This document shows, piece after piece, positions 34,953-44,884 of a stretch of DNA of 50,828 nucleotides (within the stretch, counting starts at the first letter, position 1; each line of letters begins with the position of its first letter). Where the stretch lies: assembly GCA_014190175.1 (NCBI GenBank), contig BJFZ01000006.1, positions 1 to 50,828 on the forward strand, written 5' to 3'. This DNA comes from Actinomycetes bacterium. GTDB lineage: Bacteria; Actinomycetota; Actinomycetes; Nanopelagicales; Nanopelagicaceae. Made by a program: the position numbers and the translations under genes. The notes beneath the pieces are model-generated. The model ran no database searches, was not told the DNA's origin, and was given only the letters and a program-made list of their open reading frames with translations.

Positions 34953-36670
34953 TAGATCCCGAGATCCGATTCAAAGCGACCCTCTTCAAGACGTTCCTTC
35001 AATGTGGAAAGGAATCGGGCAGCATCTGCTCCATCAACTATTCGATGATCGTAGGAGATTGCAAGGTAAACCATTGAACGAATTGCAATAGTTTCTCCAC
35101 CATCTCCATCAGCAACCACAATTGGGCGCTTTACGATCGCACCAAGACCAAGAATTGCTACCTGTGGTTGATTGAGAATTGGAGTATCAAATAGTGCTCC
35201 ACGTGAACCAGTATTTGTGATGGTAAATGTTCCGCCACTTAATTCATCAGGGGAGATTTTATTATCACGGGTACGAGCAGCTACATCAACGATCCGACGA
35301 GCAACGCCACCCAAATTCAAATCACCGGCATCTTTAATTACTGGAACTAGCAATCCGCGCTCTGTATCAACTGCTATTCCTAGATTTTCAGTTCCATGAT
35401 AAATAATATTTTCACCATCAACTGAGGAGTTCAAGACTGGGTGCTGCTTAAGGGCTTCACATACTGCTACTGCGAAAAATGGCAGGAATGTTAATTTAAC
35501 ACCTTCGCGTTCTTCAAAACTCTGCTTCGCACGATCGCGTAACTTTGAAATCTTGGTGATATCAACTTCGATAACAGTTGTTAATTGAGCACTTGTCTGC
35601 AATGACTCAACCATTCGTGAAGCAATAACTTTGCGCAAACGTGACATCGGTACTGCGGTTCCACGAAGAGGTGATGAAGCAGCAGCAACTTTTGGTGCAG
35701 ACTGTGCAAAAGGCGCAGCACTAGCAGCTGGCGCGCTAGGAATGACAGGCGCAGCAACAGGAGTTGCCACACGAGCACGTTCAGCGGCCTCAAATACATC
35801 TTGTTTACGAACTCTTCCACCAACACCGGTTCCGCGAACTGTTGCTAAATCAATTCCAGCATCAGCAGCAATTTTGCGAACAAGTGGAGTTACATAAAGG
35901 TCACCGTTGTTTGATGATGGTGCAGGTATTGAATTAAATGGCGCAGCAACTGGTGCAACTGCAACTGGGGGAGCAGCCGGAATAACCGGAGCTTGAACAA
36001 CCTGAGGTGCCGGTGGTGCAACTGGTGCAGCACCGCTAACTCCAATTGATGCTAACCGCGCGCCAACTGGAACAGTTGTGTCTGCTGGTGCATCAATTGA
36101 TAAAAGAGTTCCAGCAACTGGTGAAGGAATCTCGGTATCAACTTTGTCAGTAGAAACTTCAAGTAATGCTTCATCAACTGCAATCGCGTCACCAACATTT
36201 TTTAACCAACGTGTGACGGTGCCTTCAGAAACAGATTCGCCAAGTGCGGGCATTGAAATTATTGTTGCCGCACCCGAAGCGGATGGGGCTACTGGGGATG
36301 CGATTGCTTGAACTACAACTGGAGCAGTGGGCACAGCAACTGGAGGGGCTGGCTTTGGAATTACTGGGGCAGGAGCAGCAGGGATAGGTGCAGCAGCAAC
36401 TGGAGCGGCGGCAACTGGTGCAGATCCACCTGACCCATCATTAATAATCACTAGATCGGCACCAACCAAAACAGTGCTATCTACCGGAACTAAAATCTTT
36501 TCAATGACGCCGGCATAAGGCGATGGGATCTCAGTATCAACTTTGTCAGTAGAGACCTCTAATAACGGCTCATCAATTGCAACAGTATCGCCTTCAGCTT
36601 TGAGCCAACGAGTGACCGTACCTTCAGTCACACTCTCGCCAAGTGCTGGCATTGTTACCTTTGCTGACAT
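34952..36670 (-). CDS. sucB: 2-oxoacid dehydrogenase E2 (dihydrolipoamide acyltransferase), two lipoyl domains
   Basis: A 572-residue E2 subunit. Lipoyl domain 1 spans about residues 1-78 (lipoylated Lys43 in STDKVDTE) and domain 2 about 136-212 (Lys176 in the same motif). Ala/Pro-rich linkers follow each. The peripheral subunit-binding domain is at about 258-296 ([19 protein letters not shown]). The acyltransferase core runs from about 336 to the end with YDHRIVDG (His542, Asp546). It moves acyl groups from the E1-bound intermediate to CoA for pyruvate and/or 2-oxoglutarate dehydrogenase. lpdA (E3) is upstream and lipA/lipB nearby. The two lipoyl domains are clearly internal duplicates, also at DNA level. 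Confidence 0.95.
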   Translation of the reverse strand: MSAKVTMPALGESVTEGTVTRWLKAEGDTVAIDEPLLEVSTDKVDTEIPSPYAGVIEKILVPVDSTVLVGADLVIINDGSGGSAPVAAAPVAAAPIPAAPAPVIPKPAPPVAVPTAPVVVQAIASPVAPSASGAATIISMPALGESVSEGTVTRWLKNVGDAIAVDEALLEVSTDKVDTEIPSPVAGTLLSIDAPADTTVPVGARLASIGVSGAAPVAPPAPQVVQAPVIPAAPPVAVAPVAAPFNSIPAPSSNNGDLYVTPLVRKIAADAGIDLATVRGTGVGGRVRKQDVFEAAERARVATPVAAPVIPSAPAASAAPFAQSAPKVAAASSPLRGTAVPMSRLRKVIASRMVESLQTSAQLTTVIEVDITKISKLRDRAKQSFEEREGVKLTFLPFFAVAVCEALKQHPVLNSSVDGENIIYHGTENLGIAVDTERGLLVPVIKDAGDLNLGGVARRIVDVAARTRDNKISPDELSGGTFTITNTGSRGALFDTPILNQPQVAILGLGAIVKRPIVVADGDGGETIAIRSMVYLAISYDHRIVDGADAARFLSTLKERLEEGRFESDLGI

Positions 36671-36689
36671 CTCATCTCCCTTACAAAAT

Positions 36690-36718
36690 CCTGCTGTAAG
36701 CCCGAGGGTTTAAGCAGG
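36690..36718 (-). other. hairpin between lpdA and sucB
   Basis: CCTGCT (36690-36695) pairs with AGCAGG (36713-36718), with an inner CCC/GGG stem. It sits in the 66-bp lpdA-sucB gap. On the minus strand it is followed by only ATTTTG, so it is a weak terminator or an RNA processing/stability element balancing E3 and E2 expression. Confidence 0.4.
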
Positions 36719-36736
36719 GTTAGCCTACTAATGAAC

Positions 36737-38110
36737 TTACCCATGTGCATGTAGCGGTTTACCAGCGAGTGCCATATGCGCCTCACCCATAGCCTCAGAC
36801 ATCGTTGGGTGGGCGTGAAGTAACGGCGCCACATCATCAGCGCTAGCTTCCCAATTGTAGATCAATTGCGCCTCAGCCAATAATTCACCAACCCGGCTAC
36901 CAACCATATGCACACCTAAAACTGCTCCATTTTTTTCTGCTACCAATTTTATTGAACCTGCAGTGCGCAAAATCTGAGATTTACCATTTCCGGCGAGGTC
37001 ATAATTTAATTCCACAACATCATGTCCACGTTCTTTTGCTTGTGCAGTTGTTAATCCAACTGAAGCAACTTCAGGTTCTGAGTAAGTAACGCGGGGGACA
37101 CCGTCGTAATTAATTGGACGTGGATTTAATCCAGCAATCTCTTCTGCTACCAAAATACCTTCACCAAAACCGACATGTGCTAATTGCAATGTTGGAATTA
37201 AATCGCCAACAGCCCAAACTCCGGGAACATTTGTGCGACATTTGTTATCAACTAAAACATAACCGCGATCCATCGTCACACCAATCTCTTCAAAGCCAAC
37301 TCCGGTTGAAGAAGGGCCACGTCCTACCGCAACTAGAAGAATATCTGCTTCGAAATCACGACCATCTTCCAAAGTAACTTTAACCCCAGTTGCACTTTCA
37401 CTTACTCCCGAGAAGCGCACACCAACTTCAAAATTAATTCCACGTTTGCGATATGCGCGCTCTAATAATTTCGAACTTGACTCATCTTCTAGTGGCACAA
37501 GATGTGGCAAACCTTCGATGATAAGCACATCTGAACCAAAAGATTTCCAAACTGATGCGAATTCACATCCAATAACTCCGCCACCAAGAACAATCACACT
37601 CTTTGGAATGTAATCCAAACTGATTGCATGATCGCTGGTGATAATTTTCTTTCCGTCAATTGTTAAGCCCGGTAAAGATTTGGCATAAGAGCCAGTAGCA
37701 AGCACCAAGTTTTTACCGGTATATGTCACGCCATTAACCGCTACTGAGTTAGCAGAAGTAACTTTTCCGTATCCTTCAATGAAATTAACATTTCGAGATT
37801 TAACTAAACCTTGCAAGCCTTTGTATAACTTCCCAACAACACCATCTTTATAAGAATTCACTCCGGTCATATCGATTCCGTTAAATTGAGCAAGAACTCC
37901 GAAATCCCCGGCTTCCCGTGTGTTATCTGCAATCTCACCAGCATGCAGCAAAGCTTTGGTTGGGATGCATCCACGGTGTAAACAGGTGCCACCCAATTTG
38001 CCGGCCTCAATTAATGCCACCGATAGACCAAGTTGGGATGCACGTAGGGCGCAGGCGTATCCGCCACTTCCGCCACCTAATACGACTAGATCAAAAACAT
38101 CGGCTGCCAT
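36737..38110 (-). CDS. lpdA: dihydrolipoyl dehydrogenase (E3)
   Basis: A 457-residue flavoprotein disulfide reductase. FAD motif VVLGGGSGGYACALRA, redox disulfide Cys43/Cys48 in GGTCLHRGCIPTKALL, NAD motif VIVLGGGVIGCEFASVW, and the catalytic His-Glu pair in HAHPTMSEAMGEAH at the C-terminus. It reoxidises dihydrolipoyl groups of SucB and the glycine-cleavage H protein. The start is ATG 38110; an in-frame stop lies 16 bp upstream. The 5' region holds a 9-nt tandem repeat (38125-38166) just before the ribosome-binding site AGGGGG. Confidence 0.96.
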   Translation of the reverse strand: MAADVFDLVVLGGGSGGYACALRASQLGLSVALIEAGKLGGTCLHRGCIPTKALLHAGEIADNTREAGDFGVLAQFNGIDMTGVNSYKDGVVGKLYKGLQGLVKSRNVNFIEGYGKVTSANSVAVNGVTYTGKNLVLATGSYAKSLPGLTIDGKKIITSDHAISLDYIPKSVIVLGGGVIGCEFASVWKSFGSDVLIIEGLPHLVPLEDESSSKLLERAYRKRGINFEVGVRFSGVSESATGVKVTLEDGRDFEADILLVAVGRGPSSTGVGFEEIGVTMDRGYVLVDNKCRTNVPGVWAVGDLIPTLQLAHVGFGEGILVAEEIAGLNPRPINYDGVPRVTYSEPEVASVGLTTAQAKERGHDVVELNYDLAGNGKSQILRTAGSIKLVAEKNGAVLGVHMVGSRVGELLAEAQLIYNWEASADDVAPLLHAHPTMSEAMGEAHMALAGKPLHAHG

Positions 38111-38124
38111 CGCGGCGTACCCCC

Positions 38125-38166
38125 TTCATCTTCTTCATCTTCTTCATCTTCTTCATCTTCTTCATC
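38125..38166 (-). repeat. 9-nt tandem repeat in the lpdA leader, coding a possible Met-Lys-Lys leader peptide
   Basis: 4.7 perfect copies of TTCTTCATC on plus (GATGAAGAA on minus) between pepA and lpdA. On minus, an ATG at 38165 opens a 24-codon frame of four Met-Lys-Lys repeats plus GVRRDGSRCF. Its TGA is at 38093-38091, overlapping the first codons of lpdA in another frame. AAGGAG lies about 12 nt before that ATG. Loss or gain of a copy keeps the frame. Confidence 0.75.
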
Positions 38167-38219
38167 TTTAAAGTTCGCTCCTTATCCTGCCAGCCTTTAC
38201 CTTCAGAGCCGAATTGGGA

Positions 38220-39701
38220 TTATTTTGTGATTTGGGCTAATCGCACTAGCGACCGGAGCGCAAAACCGACCCCACCGACTGGGGTGTAGCCGTGCGCGGC
38301 ACCCTCGTTATACGAGGGTCCAGCGATATCAAGGTGCAACCACGGCAGATCTGGGGCGACAAACTCCTGCAAAAACAGACCAGCGACCAGCATTCCACCC
38401 ATGCGCTCGCCAATATTGGCTAAATCTGCAACCGGAGAATCTAGGGATGCCCGCAACTCTGGTGGCAATGGCATTGGCCAAAATTGTTCACCAGCAGCAT
38501 GTGACGCAGTTAAAAACTTTCCACTAAATTCAAAATTATTTGTCATGACCGCAGCAGTCTTGGTACCTAACGCCACAATCTGAGCGCCAGTTAATGTTGC
38601 TACATCAATTATTCCATCCAACTTTGGTGCAACTTCAGCAGCCCGAACAAGCACATCTCCAAGTACTAATCGGCCTTCTGCATCAGGATTTAAAACTTCA
38701 ACAGTTTTGCCGCCGTACATTGTGATTACATCACTTGGTCTAGTTGCGGTATCGCTCACCATATTTTCGGCTAACGGTGCCCAAGCATCAATTGAGATTG
38801 GTAATTTCAATTCAGCAATTGCAAATATGGCACCCATGACAGCGGCGGCACCACTCATATCTGATTTCATGGCTTCCATACCTTGAGCAGGTTTAAGAGC
38901 AAGACCACCGGTATCAAAAGTTATTCCTTTGCCAACAAATGCAAGATGCGCTTTTGCGCGAGCGGGGCGATAAGTTGCCCGCACTAATCGAGGGGGATTT
39001 GCTGAACCTTGACCAACAGCTGTTATTCCACCATAGCCACCACGCTTTAGCGCGACTTCATTAAGAATCTCAATTTTTACATTTGCTGGTGCCTGACTTT
39101 TTGCTAATTTTGTAAACCGATCTGGAGTTAAATAACTAGGCGGCATGTTGATTAAATTTCGAGTGAAATTTACTTGCGCAACTATTACCTGAGCATTTCT
39201 AATCGCATCTTTAAACTCTTTAGTTGGACTCTTTGGTGTATAAATCTCAATTTTAGTCAGCGGAGATTTTAAATCTTTTGAACCACTGCCGCGGAAATCA
39301 TGGAAAGCATATGATCCTAAAAGTGCACCTTCGGCAATAGCCTGCAGGTCATCTGCATTACTTGCTGGAAGTGCAAAAGCAGCCCGAGCGTGTGCATGCA
39401 ATGATCGAGCGGCACTTCCTGCAGCCCGGCGAAGAGTCTCGGAAGAAAATTTCTTTTCAAATTTGCCTAAGCCGGTGAATACCAAAATCCCATGGGTTAC
39501 ATCGGGAACAAACGTAACTTCATCTGCTTTTCCTGTGGCTTTGAAGGAATTCAATATTTGCAATAAATTTTTACTGTCTAATCCCTTTAAAGGAGTGACC
39601 AAAACCAGGGAGCCGGTTTCATTCTTGGCAAGACCTATGACTACCGGAGTAGGAGGTGCAGGTGTGGATATTTTTTCGACTAAAGAAAGTTGCGTTGCCA
39701 A
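38220..39701 (-). CDS. pepA: leucyl aminopeptidase (M17)
   Basis: A 493-residue cytosolic aminopeptidase with an N-terminal macro-like domain and a C-terminal catalytic domain. Metal and active-site residues are in GKGITFDTGGLALKP, MKSDMSGAAAVMGA and NPDAEGRLVLGDVL. It removes N-terminal residues from peptides using two metal ions. The start appears to be TTG at 39701, with GGGGGCGCAA just before it. Its place beside gcvT and lpdA matches other actinobacteria. Confidence 0.95.
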   Translation of the reverse strand: MATQLSLVEKISTPAPPTPVVIGLAKNETGSLVLVTPLKGLDSKNLLQILNSFKATGKADEVTFVPDVTHGILVFTGLGKFEKKFSSETLRRAAGSAARSLHAHARAAFALPASNADDLQAIAEGALLGSYAFHDFRGSGSKDLKSPLTKIEIYTPKSPTKEFKDAIRNAQVIVAQVNFTRNLINMPPSYLTPDRFTKLAKSQAPANVKIEILNEVALKRGGYGGITAVGQGSANPPRLVRATYRPARAKAHLAFVGKGITFDTGGLALKPAQGMEAMKSDMSGAAAVMGAIFAIAELKLPISIDAWAPLAENMVSDTATRPSDVITMYGGKTVEVLNPDAEGRLVLGDVLVRAAEVAPKLDGIIDVATLTGAQIVALGTKTAAVMTNNFEFSGKFLTASHAAGEQFWPMPLPPELRASLDSPVADLANIGERMGGMLVAGLFLQEFVAPDLPWLHLDIAGPSYNEGAAHGYTPVGGVGFALRSLVRLAQITK

Positions 39702-39763
39702 ATTGCGCCCCCGATATTGGTTAATTCCCAGCCAGCCTAGTCAAAAGCGGTAAGTTTGCGCTC

Positions 39764-40858
39764 ATGGAATCGCCGCTATTACAGATACACCAATCCTTAA
39801 ATGCCAAATTGGGGGATTTCGCTGGTTGGGCGATGCCGCTTGAATATCCAGCTCCGGTTGGCGGGGGAACTTTGACCGAGCATGAAGCGGTGCGCGCCAA
39901 TGTTGGCATATTTGATGTTTCGCATTTAGGAAAAATAGAAATTCATGGAAGAGGTGCCAAGGAGTGGCTCAACTCCATAATTACAAATGATCTAAACAAA
40001 ATTTTGCCCAGACAGGCCCAGTACAGCATGTTGTGTAATCAAGATGGGGGAGTGATTGATGATCTGATTGTATATTTAAAATCAGATGAAGCAATTTTTA
40101 TAATTCCAAATGCAGCAAACTCCGCTGATGTTTTTGCCACGCTTAATGACAAAGTGCCACAAGGTATAAAAATCCAAAATCGGCATAATGATTTTGCAGT
40201 GATTGCTCTCCAGGGACCAGCATCCGGTCAAGTTTTAGCTGCTGCTGGATTACCTGTTGAATTAAATTACATGTCATTTACTGAAGTTGATTTCTTAAAT
40301 GAAAAGATGATTATTTGCCGAACTGGATATAGTGGGGAACATGGTTACGAACTTCTTCCAACTTCGGTGAATGCTGCAAAGCTTTGGGAACTGTTGTCTG
40401 AGGAAGTTCTTTCGCATGGTGGAAAAATTTGTGGGCTTGGTGCACGCGATACCTTAAGAACCGAAATGGGTTACCCGCTGCATGGTCATGAATTATCACT
40501 TGAAATTTCACCAGTTACCGCCGGATCTTCCTGGGCCGTTGGTTGGCAGAAAGATACTTTCGCTGGAAGCGCTCAGTTGCGCGAAGAAAAAGATAATGGC
40601 TCGCTGCGAATTTTGCGCGGTTTGCTTGCAGATGAAAAAGGAATTCCGCGGGCTGGGATGCAAGTCAAAAATTCCCTGGGCGCAGTAATTGGCGAAGTAA
40701 CTAGTGGAACTTTTTCACCTACATTGAAAAACGGAATCGCACTCGCCTTGGTTGATTCAGTAATTGGCATTGGAGAGCAAGTTTTTGTGGATATCAGAGG
40801 GCGCAACTTGGCTATGAGTATTACAAAGTTGCCTTTTGTTCCATCTCATGTACGGTAA
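39764..40858 (+). CDS. gcvT: aminomethyltransferase, glycine cleavage T protein
   Basis: A 364-residue GcvT. Typical features are LGDFAGWAMPLEYP at the N-terminus, FDVSHLGKIEIHG, the tetrahydrofolate-binding QYSMLCNQDGGVIDDLIVY with the catalytic Asp, RTGYSGEHGYEL and LGARDTLRTEMGYPLHGHEL. It transfers the methylene group from the H-protein arm to tetrahydrofolate, releasing ammonia. gcvP and gcvH are not in the window. Its last 38 bp overlap the 3' end of the converging ECF S-component gene. Confidence 0.95.
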   Translation: MESPLLQIHQSLNAKLGDFAGWAMPLEYPAPVGGGTLTEHEAVRANVGIFDVSHLGKIEIHGRGAKEWLNSIITNDLNKILPRQAQYSMLCNQDGGVIDDLIVYLKSDEAIFIIPNAANSADVFATLNDKVPQGIKIQNRHNDFAVIALQGPASGQVLAAAGLPVELNYMSFTEVDFLNEKMIICRTGYSGEHGYELLPTSVNAAKLWELLSEEVLSHGGKICGLGARDTLRTEMGYPLHGHELSLEISPVTAGSSWAVGWQKDTFAGSAQLREEKDNGSLRILRGLLADEKGIPRAGMQVKNSLGAVIGEVTSGTFSPTLKNGIALALVDSVIGIGEQVFVDIRGRNLAMSITKLPFVPSHVR

Positions 40859-41600
40859 TAAAATTAGCTTTTCGCATCGATCGTCTTAATGAATTTAAAA
40901 TTGGTTTCCCGGCTGCTGTAATTAAAGTTGCGGTAAGTACGGCTCTTGGAATATCCCATGCCATCGCAGTAAGAAAATGAAAAACAAAGTAACGATGTAA
41001 ATTTTCCAAAATTGGGGCTCCGGCAATGAAAGATATTTGGGTATCGGCACCGACTAACCATGGCCAAAGTTGTAGATCCATCAATGCACCAAAAATTAGC
41101 CCAGCAAAGAACCCGTAAATTGCCAGCACAATTATTTCAACTCTTTGTTTCTCAAAATTTGGAAGGGCTCCTGCGCCCCATCCGATCCAAGCTGCGGCCA
41201 TCATTTGGAAAGCTAACCATGGTCCAGCACCACCAGTTAATAAAGCTGATGCAAATAAAACGGTTAATCCAAGTAGAAATCCAAATCGTTTTCCTAAGGC
41301 GCGACCACCCAAAATTATTAAGAACCAAATTGGTTCAATACCGATAGCTCCTGCGCCAAATATTCGCAATGCGGCTCCAGTTGCAGTAAGCACTCCTAAA
41401 AATGCCAAACTTTTTACATCTAGATCACCTTGCGTTAACTCAATTATCAAGATCAAAAGCGCTATCGGCATTAGCGCTAAAAATAAATATTTTGCTTGTC
41501 CATTATTTTCGACTTGTTCTGCAGAAATGAAAAGCGGCCACGCAAAAGCGAAAAATCCAATGATGGAAGCAAAACCAAGAAGTGGAGTTGATTTATTCAT
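40821..41600 (-). CDS. ECF transporter substrate-binding (S) component, probably for cobalamin
   Basis: A 259-residue membrane protein with about six to seven hydrophobic segments, including SLAFLGVLTATGAALRIFGAG and PIWFLIILGGRALGKRFGFLLG, as in large S components. I use ATG 41600 with GAGG before it; the longer frame begins with TTG inside the preceding stop. It is the last gene of an operon headed by a cobalamin riboswitch, so the ligand is most likely vitamin B12 or a precursor. The sequence alone does not fix the ligand. Confidence 0.85.
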   Translation of the reverse strand: MNKSTPLLGFASIIGFFAFAWPLFISAEQVENNGQAKYLFLALMPIALLILIIELTQGDLDVKSLAFLGVLTATGAALRIFGAGAIGIEPIWFLIILGGRALGKRFGFLLGLTVLFASALLTGGAGPWLAFQMMAAAWIGWGAGALPNFEKQRVEIIVLAIYGFFAGLIFGALMDLQLWPWLVGADTQISFIAGAPILENLHRYFVFHFLTAMAWDIPRAVLTATLITAAGKPILNSLRRSMRKANFITVHEMEQKATL

Positions 41601-41614
41601 TATCCTCACCCAGA

Positions 41615-43237
41615 TCAACTCTGCTCAAGAGCGGAAGTAATCTCTGAAAAGGTTAACCATTTTCCGGGAGCTAAAATTTTTGAGATTTGCGGAGCAAATG
41701 CTGGTGATGAAGTGAGGATTTCAAGCGTACTTCCATCGGCGATTTTTTCACCCTCGGCAAGGAAGATCACTCGATTTGCAACTTCAGCAACCAATTCAAC
41801 ATCATGCGTAGCTAAAATTACAGAACGCCCTTCAGCTGCCATCGCTCGCAATATTTTAATTAGCCTTAACTTGGCTGAGTAATCAAGACCTCTTGTTGGC
41901 TCATCAAGAATTAATAATTTTGGTGAAGCAGCAAGAACTATTGCTAAGACTAAAGATAAACGCTGGCCTTCAGATAGATCTCGCGGATGTGCGCTCTCTG
42001 TTATATCGGGCAACAACTGATTTAATATTTTGTAAGTAGTACCCGGGGCCACCTGAGAATCGCGATCCGCAAAAGTACATTCTTGCAAAACTGATTCCCC
42101 ATAGAGGAGATCTGTCGCTTCTTGCGGAACAAAACCAACAAGGGAGATCAGCGCTTTACCGTATAATTCAGCAGCGGGTACGCCATTTAAAAGTACTTGA
42201 CCGCTTTTAATAGGAGTGATTCCAACGATGCTTCCAAGCAGAGAACTTTTTCCAGCTCCATTTCTACCCATGATCGCAACTACTTCACCTTCGCATACTT
42301 CTAAATCAATTCCGCTGAGTGCAAGTTTTTTCTCATACTGCACTACCAACTTTTTGATCTCCAAAATTAATGGAACTGTTTTTTTGCTAGGTGATTTACG
42401 AATCGGGGGAGATAAGTTAGCTAATTTTTCTCGTAAGGGTTCGGCCAATCGACGCGCATCACGAACTGTTAATGGGAGTGGGCTCCAATCTTGCTCTTTG
42501 CCAAGCAAGACAACCGGTGGTGCCGATGAAGATTGCGCCATAATTTCTTCCGGTAAACCAATTCTTACTTGGCCACTATTTTCCTCACCCAGTACGTGAA
42601 TGATCCGATCTACAAATTGTAATACTCGTTCTAGCCGGTGCTCAGCGATAATGATTGTTAAACCTAAGTCATGTACTAATCGCCCCAAAATAGATAAAAC
42701 TTCTTCAGCCGCTATCGGGTCGAGTGCACTGGTGGGTTCATCCAGTAGTAAAACTTTTGGATGCATCGTTAATACTGCTGCGATCGCGACACGTTGAGCT
42801 TCGCCTCCACTTAATGTGGAAAGGGCGCGATTTCTCAGTTGTGCCAATCCCAATAAATCCAAAGTTTCTTCGACCCGTTTACGCATCACCTCACTAGGAA
42901 TCCCCAAAGATTCCATTCCAAAAGCGATCTCTTCCTCTACCGTATCTGTGACAAATCCTTCTGCAGGGCTTTGCCCAACGATGCCGATTGAATCGACCAA
43001 TTCACGCGGCCGGTGCATTCGGGTAGATCTGCCAGCAACGGTAATTTCACCCGAAAGAATGCCACCAGTGTGGTGTGGAACCAATCCATTTATTAATTTC
43101 AAGAGTGAAGATTTACCGGAACCTGTCTGTCCCATGATTAAGAGCAATTCCCCTTCGGGAACAGAGAAGGTAAGTTCATTAAAAATAGTTTTCTGGGCCT
43201 GCGGATAAATAAGTGAAACTTGATTAAAGGTAATCAC
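41615..43237 (-). CDS. ECF transporter ATPase, fused A and A' domains
   Basis: A 540-residue protein with two ABC ATPase domains. Domain 1: GQTGSGKSSLL, LSGGEAQRVAI, VLLLDEPTSALDP. Domain 2: GRNGAGKSSLL, LSEGQRLSLVLAIV, LLILDEPTRGLD. The two halves replace separate EcfA and EcfA' subunits. It powers the ECF complex with the T component (4-bp overlap upstream) and the S component downstream. The second signature (LSEGQ) is a common variant. Confidence 0.93.
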   Translation of the reverse strand: MITFNQVSLIYPQAQKTIFNELTFSVPEGELLLIMGQTGSGKSSLLKLINGLVPHHTGGILSGEITVAGRSTRMHRPRELVDSIGIVGQSPAEGFVTDTVEEEIAFGMESLGIPSEVMRKRVEETLDLLGLAQLRNRALSTLSGGEAQRVAIAAVLTMHPKVLLLDEPTSALDPIAAEEVLSILGRLVHDLGLTIIIAEHRLERVLQFVDRIIHVLGEENSGQVRIGLPEEIMAQSSSAPPVVLLGKEQDWSPLPLTVRDARRLAEPLREKLANLSPPIRKSPSKKTVPLILEIKKLVVQYEKKLALSGIDLEVCEGEVVAIMGRNGAGKSSLLGSIVGITPIKSGQVLLNGVPAAELYGKALISLVGFVPQEATDLLYGESVLQECTFADRDSQVAPGTTYKILNQLLPDITESAHPRDLSEGQRLSLVLAIVLAASPKLLILDEPTRGLDYSAKLRLIKILRAMAAEGRSVILATHDVELVAEVANRVIFLAEGEKIADGSTLEILTSSPAFAPQISKILAPGKWLTFSEITSALEQS

Positions 43238-44247
43238 AACGCAACCCCCGTAACCATCTGGCTCTCTTTAGGAGCAACAAAGAGTGGGGAGATCGCCAAG
43301 ATGAAGATTGCTAAAGTGGTAAAAATGCTCTCATTTTTGTAAAAACCTAAAGAGATCAAAGTAATTGATGTCGCAACTACGACCCATTCGGCGCGTTCCC
43401 ATATCTGTGGCCGGTAGCGAGTGCGTTTTGTAGATTTATTCGCCACAAGTAATCCAGCCACAAGTAAAATCATTCCAATTCCAAAAGCAATGGCAGCACC
43501 CTCGATTGCAGCTAAAAATAAAGAAACTCCAATTGTGATTACTACTACTGAACTCAGTAAAATTTGGGATCCAAATCTGCGTTCAGTTGAAGAATCGTTA
43601 AAGCCATAGCCGCGAGATTCCATGGCCGCACCAAGATTAATCGCCCTTTGCAGCGAATCTTCAAAAATTGGAACCGCTATCTTGCGAAAGGCGATTCGCT
43701 GCTGATCTCCACGCAATCTCCGGGCTTGCTTAACTCTTTGAATGGAAGTTACAAAGTGTGGAATTAGAGTAGTAGAAATAATTAGCGCAACACCAGCTTG
43801 GTGCATTACTCCAGGAAGAGCGCGCAATCCTTGTTTTGGATTTGCTAAAGCGCTTGCTGCCGAAATCGCAAGAATTAAGGTAAAAAAAGTTAAACCCTCA
43901 GTCGCGGTAATCGCTAGCCGTTCAGATGTGACCGGCCCGCCTATTCGAATGCCCGCCATCCAATCTGGAAGTGGAATGGTGGGCAAATTAAATAAAGTAT
44001 TCCCGGGAATCGGAACTGAAAGGCTCACTCCAATAATCATGCGAATTGAAAATGCGATCAATCCCAACTGGACTCCAATTGCAAATGCTTTAGCCCAAGG
44101 CTGGTCGCTCTTTTTAGAATAAACGACCATTGCAGCCCCGATACATAAAAGTATCAATGCAAGCGTTCCTGGAGTTTGACTGGCAGTAACTGCGATGCCA
44201 AGACCCCAAGCCCACCAAGCAAATGGATGCAATGATCGTTGATTCAT
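43234..44247 (-). CDS. ECF transporter transmembrane (T) component
   Basis: A 337-residue EcfT/CbiQ-like protein with several hydrophobic helices and the coupling region QRVKQARRLRGDQ followed by ESRGYGFNDSS, the two Ala/Arg-Gly type motifs by which EcfT docks on the ATPases. It is longer than minimal CbiQ proteins because of extra C-terminal helices. It sits 6 bp after the SCO2322 gene and overlaps the ATPase gene by 4 bp. Confidence 0.9.
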   Translation of the reverse strand: MNQRSLHPFAWWAWGLGIAVTASQTPGTLALILLCIGAAMVVYSKKSDQPWAKAFAIGVQLGLIAFSIRMIIGVSLSVPIPGNTLFNLPTIPLPDWMAGIRIGGPVTSERLAITATEGLTFFTLILAISAASALANPKQGLRALPGVMHQAGVALIISTTLIPHFVTSIQRVKQARRLRGDQQRIAFRKIAVPIFEDSLQRAINLGAAMESRGYGFNDSSTERRFGSQILLSSVVVITIGVSLFLAAIEGAAIAFGIGMILLVAGLLVANKSTKRTRYRPQIWERAEWVVVATSITLISLGFYKNESIFTTLAIFILAISPLFVAPKESQMVTGVAL

Positions 44248-44253
44248 TAAAAA

Positions 44254-44790
44254 TTACTTCAAGCCGGCTGGCGTCTTGATAGCTTTTTCGCTGCACTCTT
44301 TTTTAGGGAAAGCCGCAATTGAACAGATCATTCCGGATGCGTTGCTTCTAATTTTGGTTGCTTTATTCAAAAGATCAAAACCAGTAGCTTTCATTGGAAG
44401 TACAACACATTTGCTAAATGCTTTAGGTGCCGTCTCGCCTTTAGGGGCAATTACTTTTGGCCCAAATTCGACAACCAATGCGATTCGTTTTTTGCCTGCA
44501 ACTGCAGCAGTGCTTCCGCAGATACTTTCAAAATTTGGCGCCGCTTTCGGAGCTCCGGTATTAATCACTTCACCAGCAAATGTAAATGCGAATCCTTCTA
44601 CCGATCCATCTGCAATATTTACAGTTGGTCCAGTCATTGCAGTAGTCCATTTACTTTCACCAGGTTTTGCTTGGTAATAACCCCAATAACGGTAGCCAGT
44701 GTCACTAGCCGCATGTGAAATCGGGTTTCCAATTGATAACGCGAGTATCAAAAAGGGAATTACTTTTTTTAACTTGTTCATCTTTTTCAT
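44254..44790 (-). CDS. SCO2322 family secreted protein
   Basis: A 178-residue exported protein. Signal peptide with hydrophobic core IPFLILALSIG and cleavage likely after SHA, then GYRYWGYYQ, the N-terminal mark of the actinobacterial SCO2322 family, followed by DGSVEGFAFTFAG and APNFESICG. Two cysteine pairs are likely in the mature part. Family members sit next to ECF transporters. A role as an accessory vitamin-binding or surface protein is inference. The start is ATG 44790 (or 44781), after AAAGG; the longer frame to 44823 adds non-family residues. Confidence 0.85.
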   Translation of the reverse strand: MKKMNKLKKVIPFLILALSIGNPISHAASDTGYRYWGYYQAKPGESKWTTAMTGPTVNIADGSVEGFAFTFAGEVINTGAPKAAPNFESICGSTAAVAGKKRIALVVEFGPKVIAPKGETAPKAFSKCVVLPMKATGFDLLNKATKIRSNASGMICSIAAFPKKECSEKAIKTPAGLK

Positions 44791-44848
44791 TTTAAATTGT
44801 GAACCTTTCGAAAAAGGGCCCACAAGGCGATCCCGACTTTTATCGCAA

Positions 44849-44884
44849 TAAAAAACCGCCCACTAAATTAATAGCAGACGGGCG
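44849..44884 (-). terminator. riboswitch-controlled intrinsic terminator
   Basis: On minus, CGCCC (44884-44880) and GGGCG (44861-44857) form a stem, with an inner CUA/UAG pairing and a run of T directly after. It lies between the cobalamin aptamer and the SCO2322 gene, as expected for transcriptional off-switching. Confidence 0.85.

Noticed and set aside
38120..38170. CRISPR-like or SSR phase-variation switch at lpdA
   Set aside because: There are no spacers, and 9-nt units cannot shift a reading frame, so classical on/off phase variation is not possible; a graded effect remains open.
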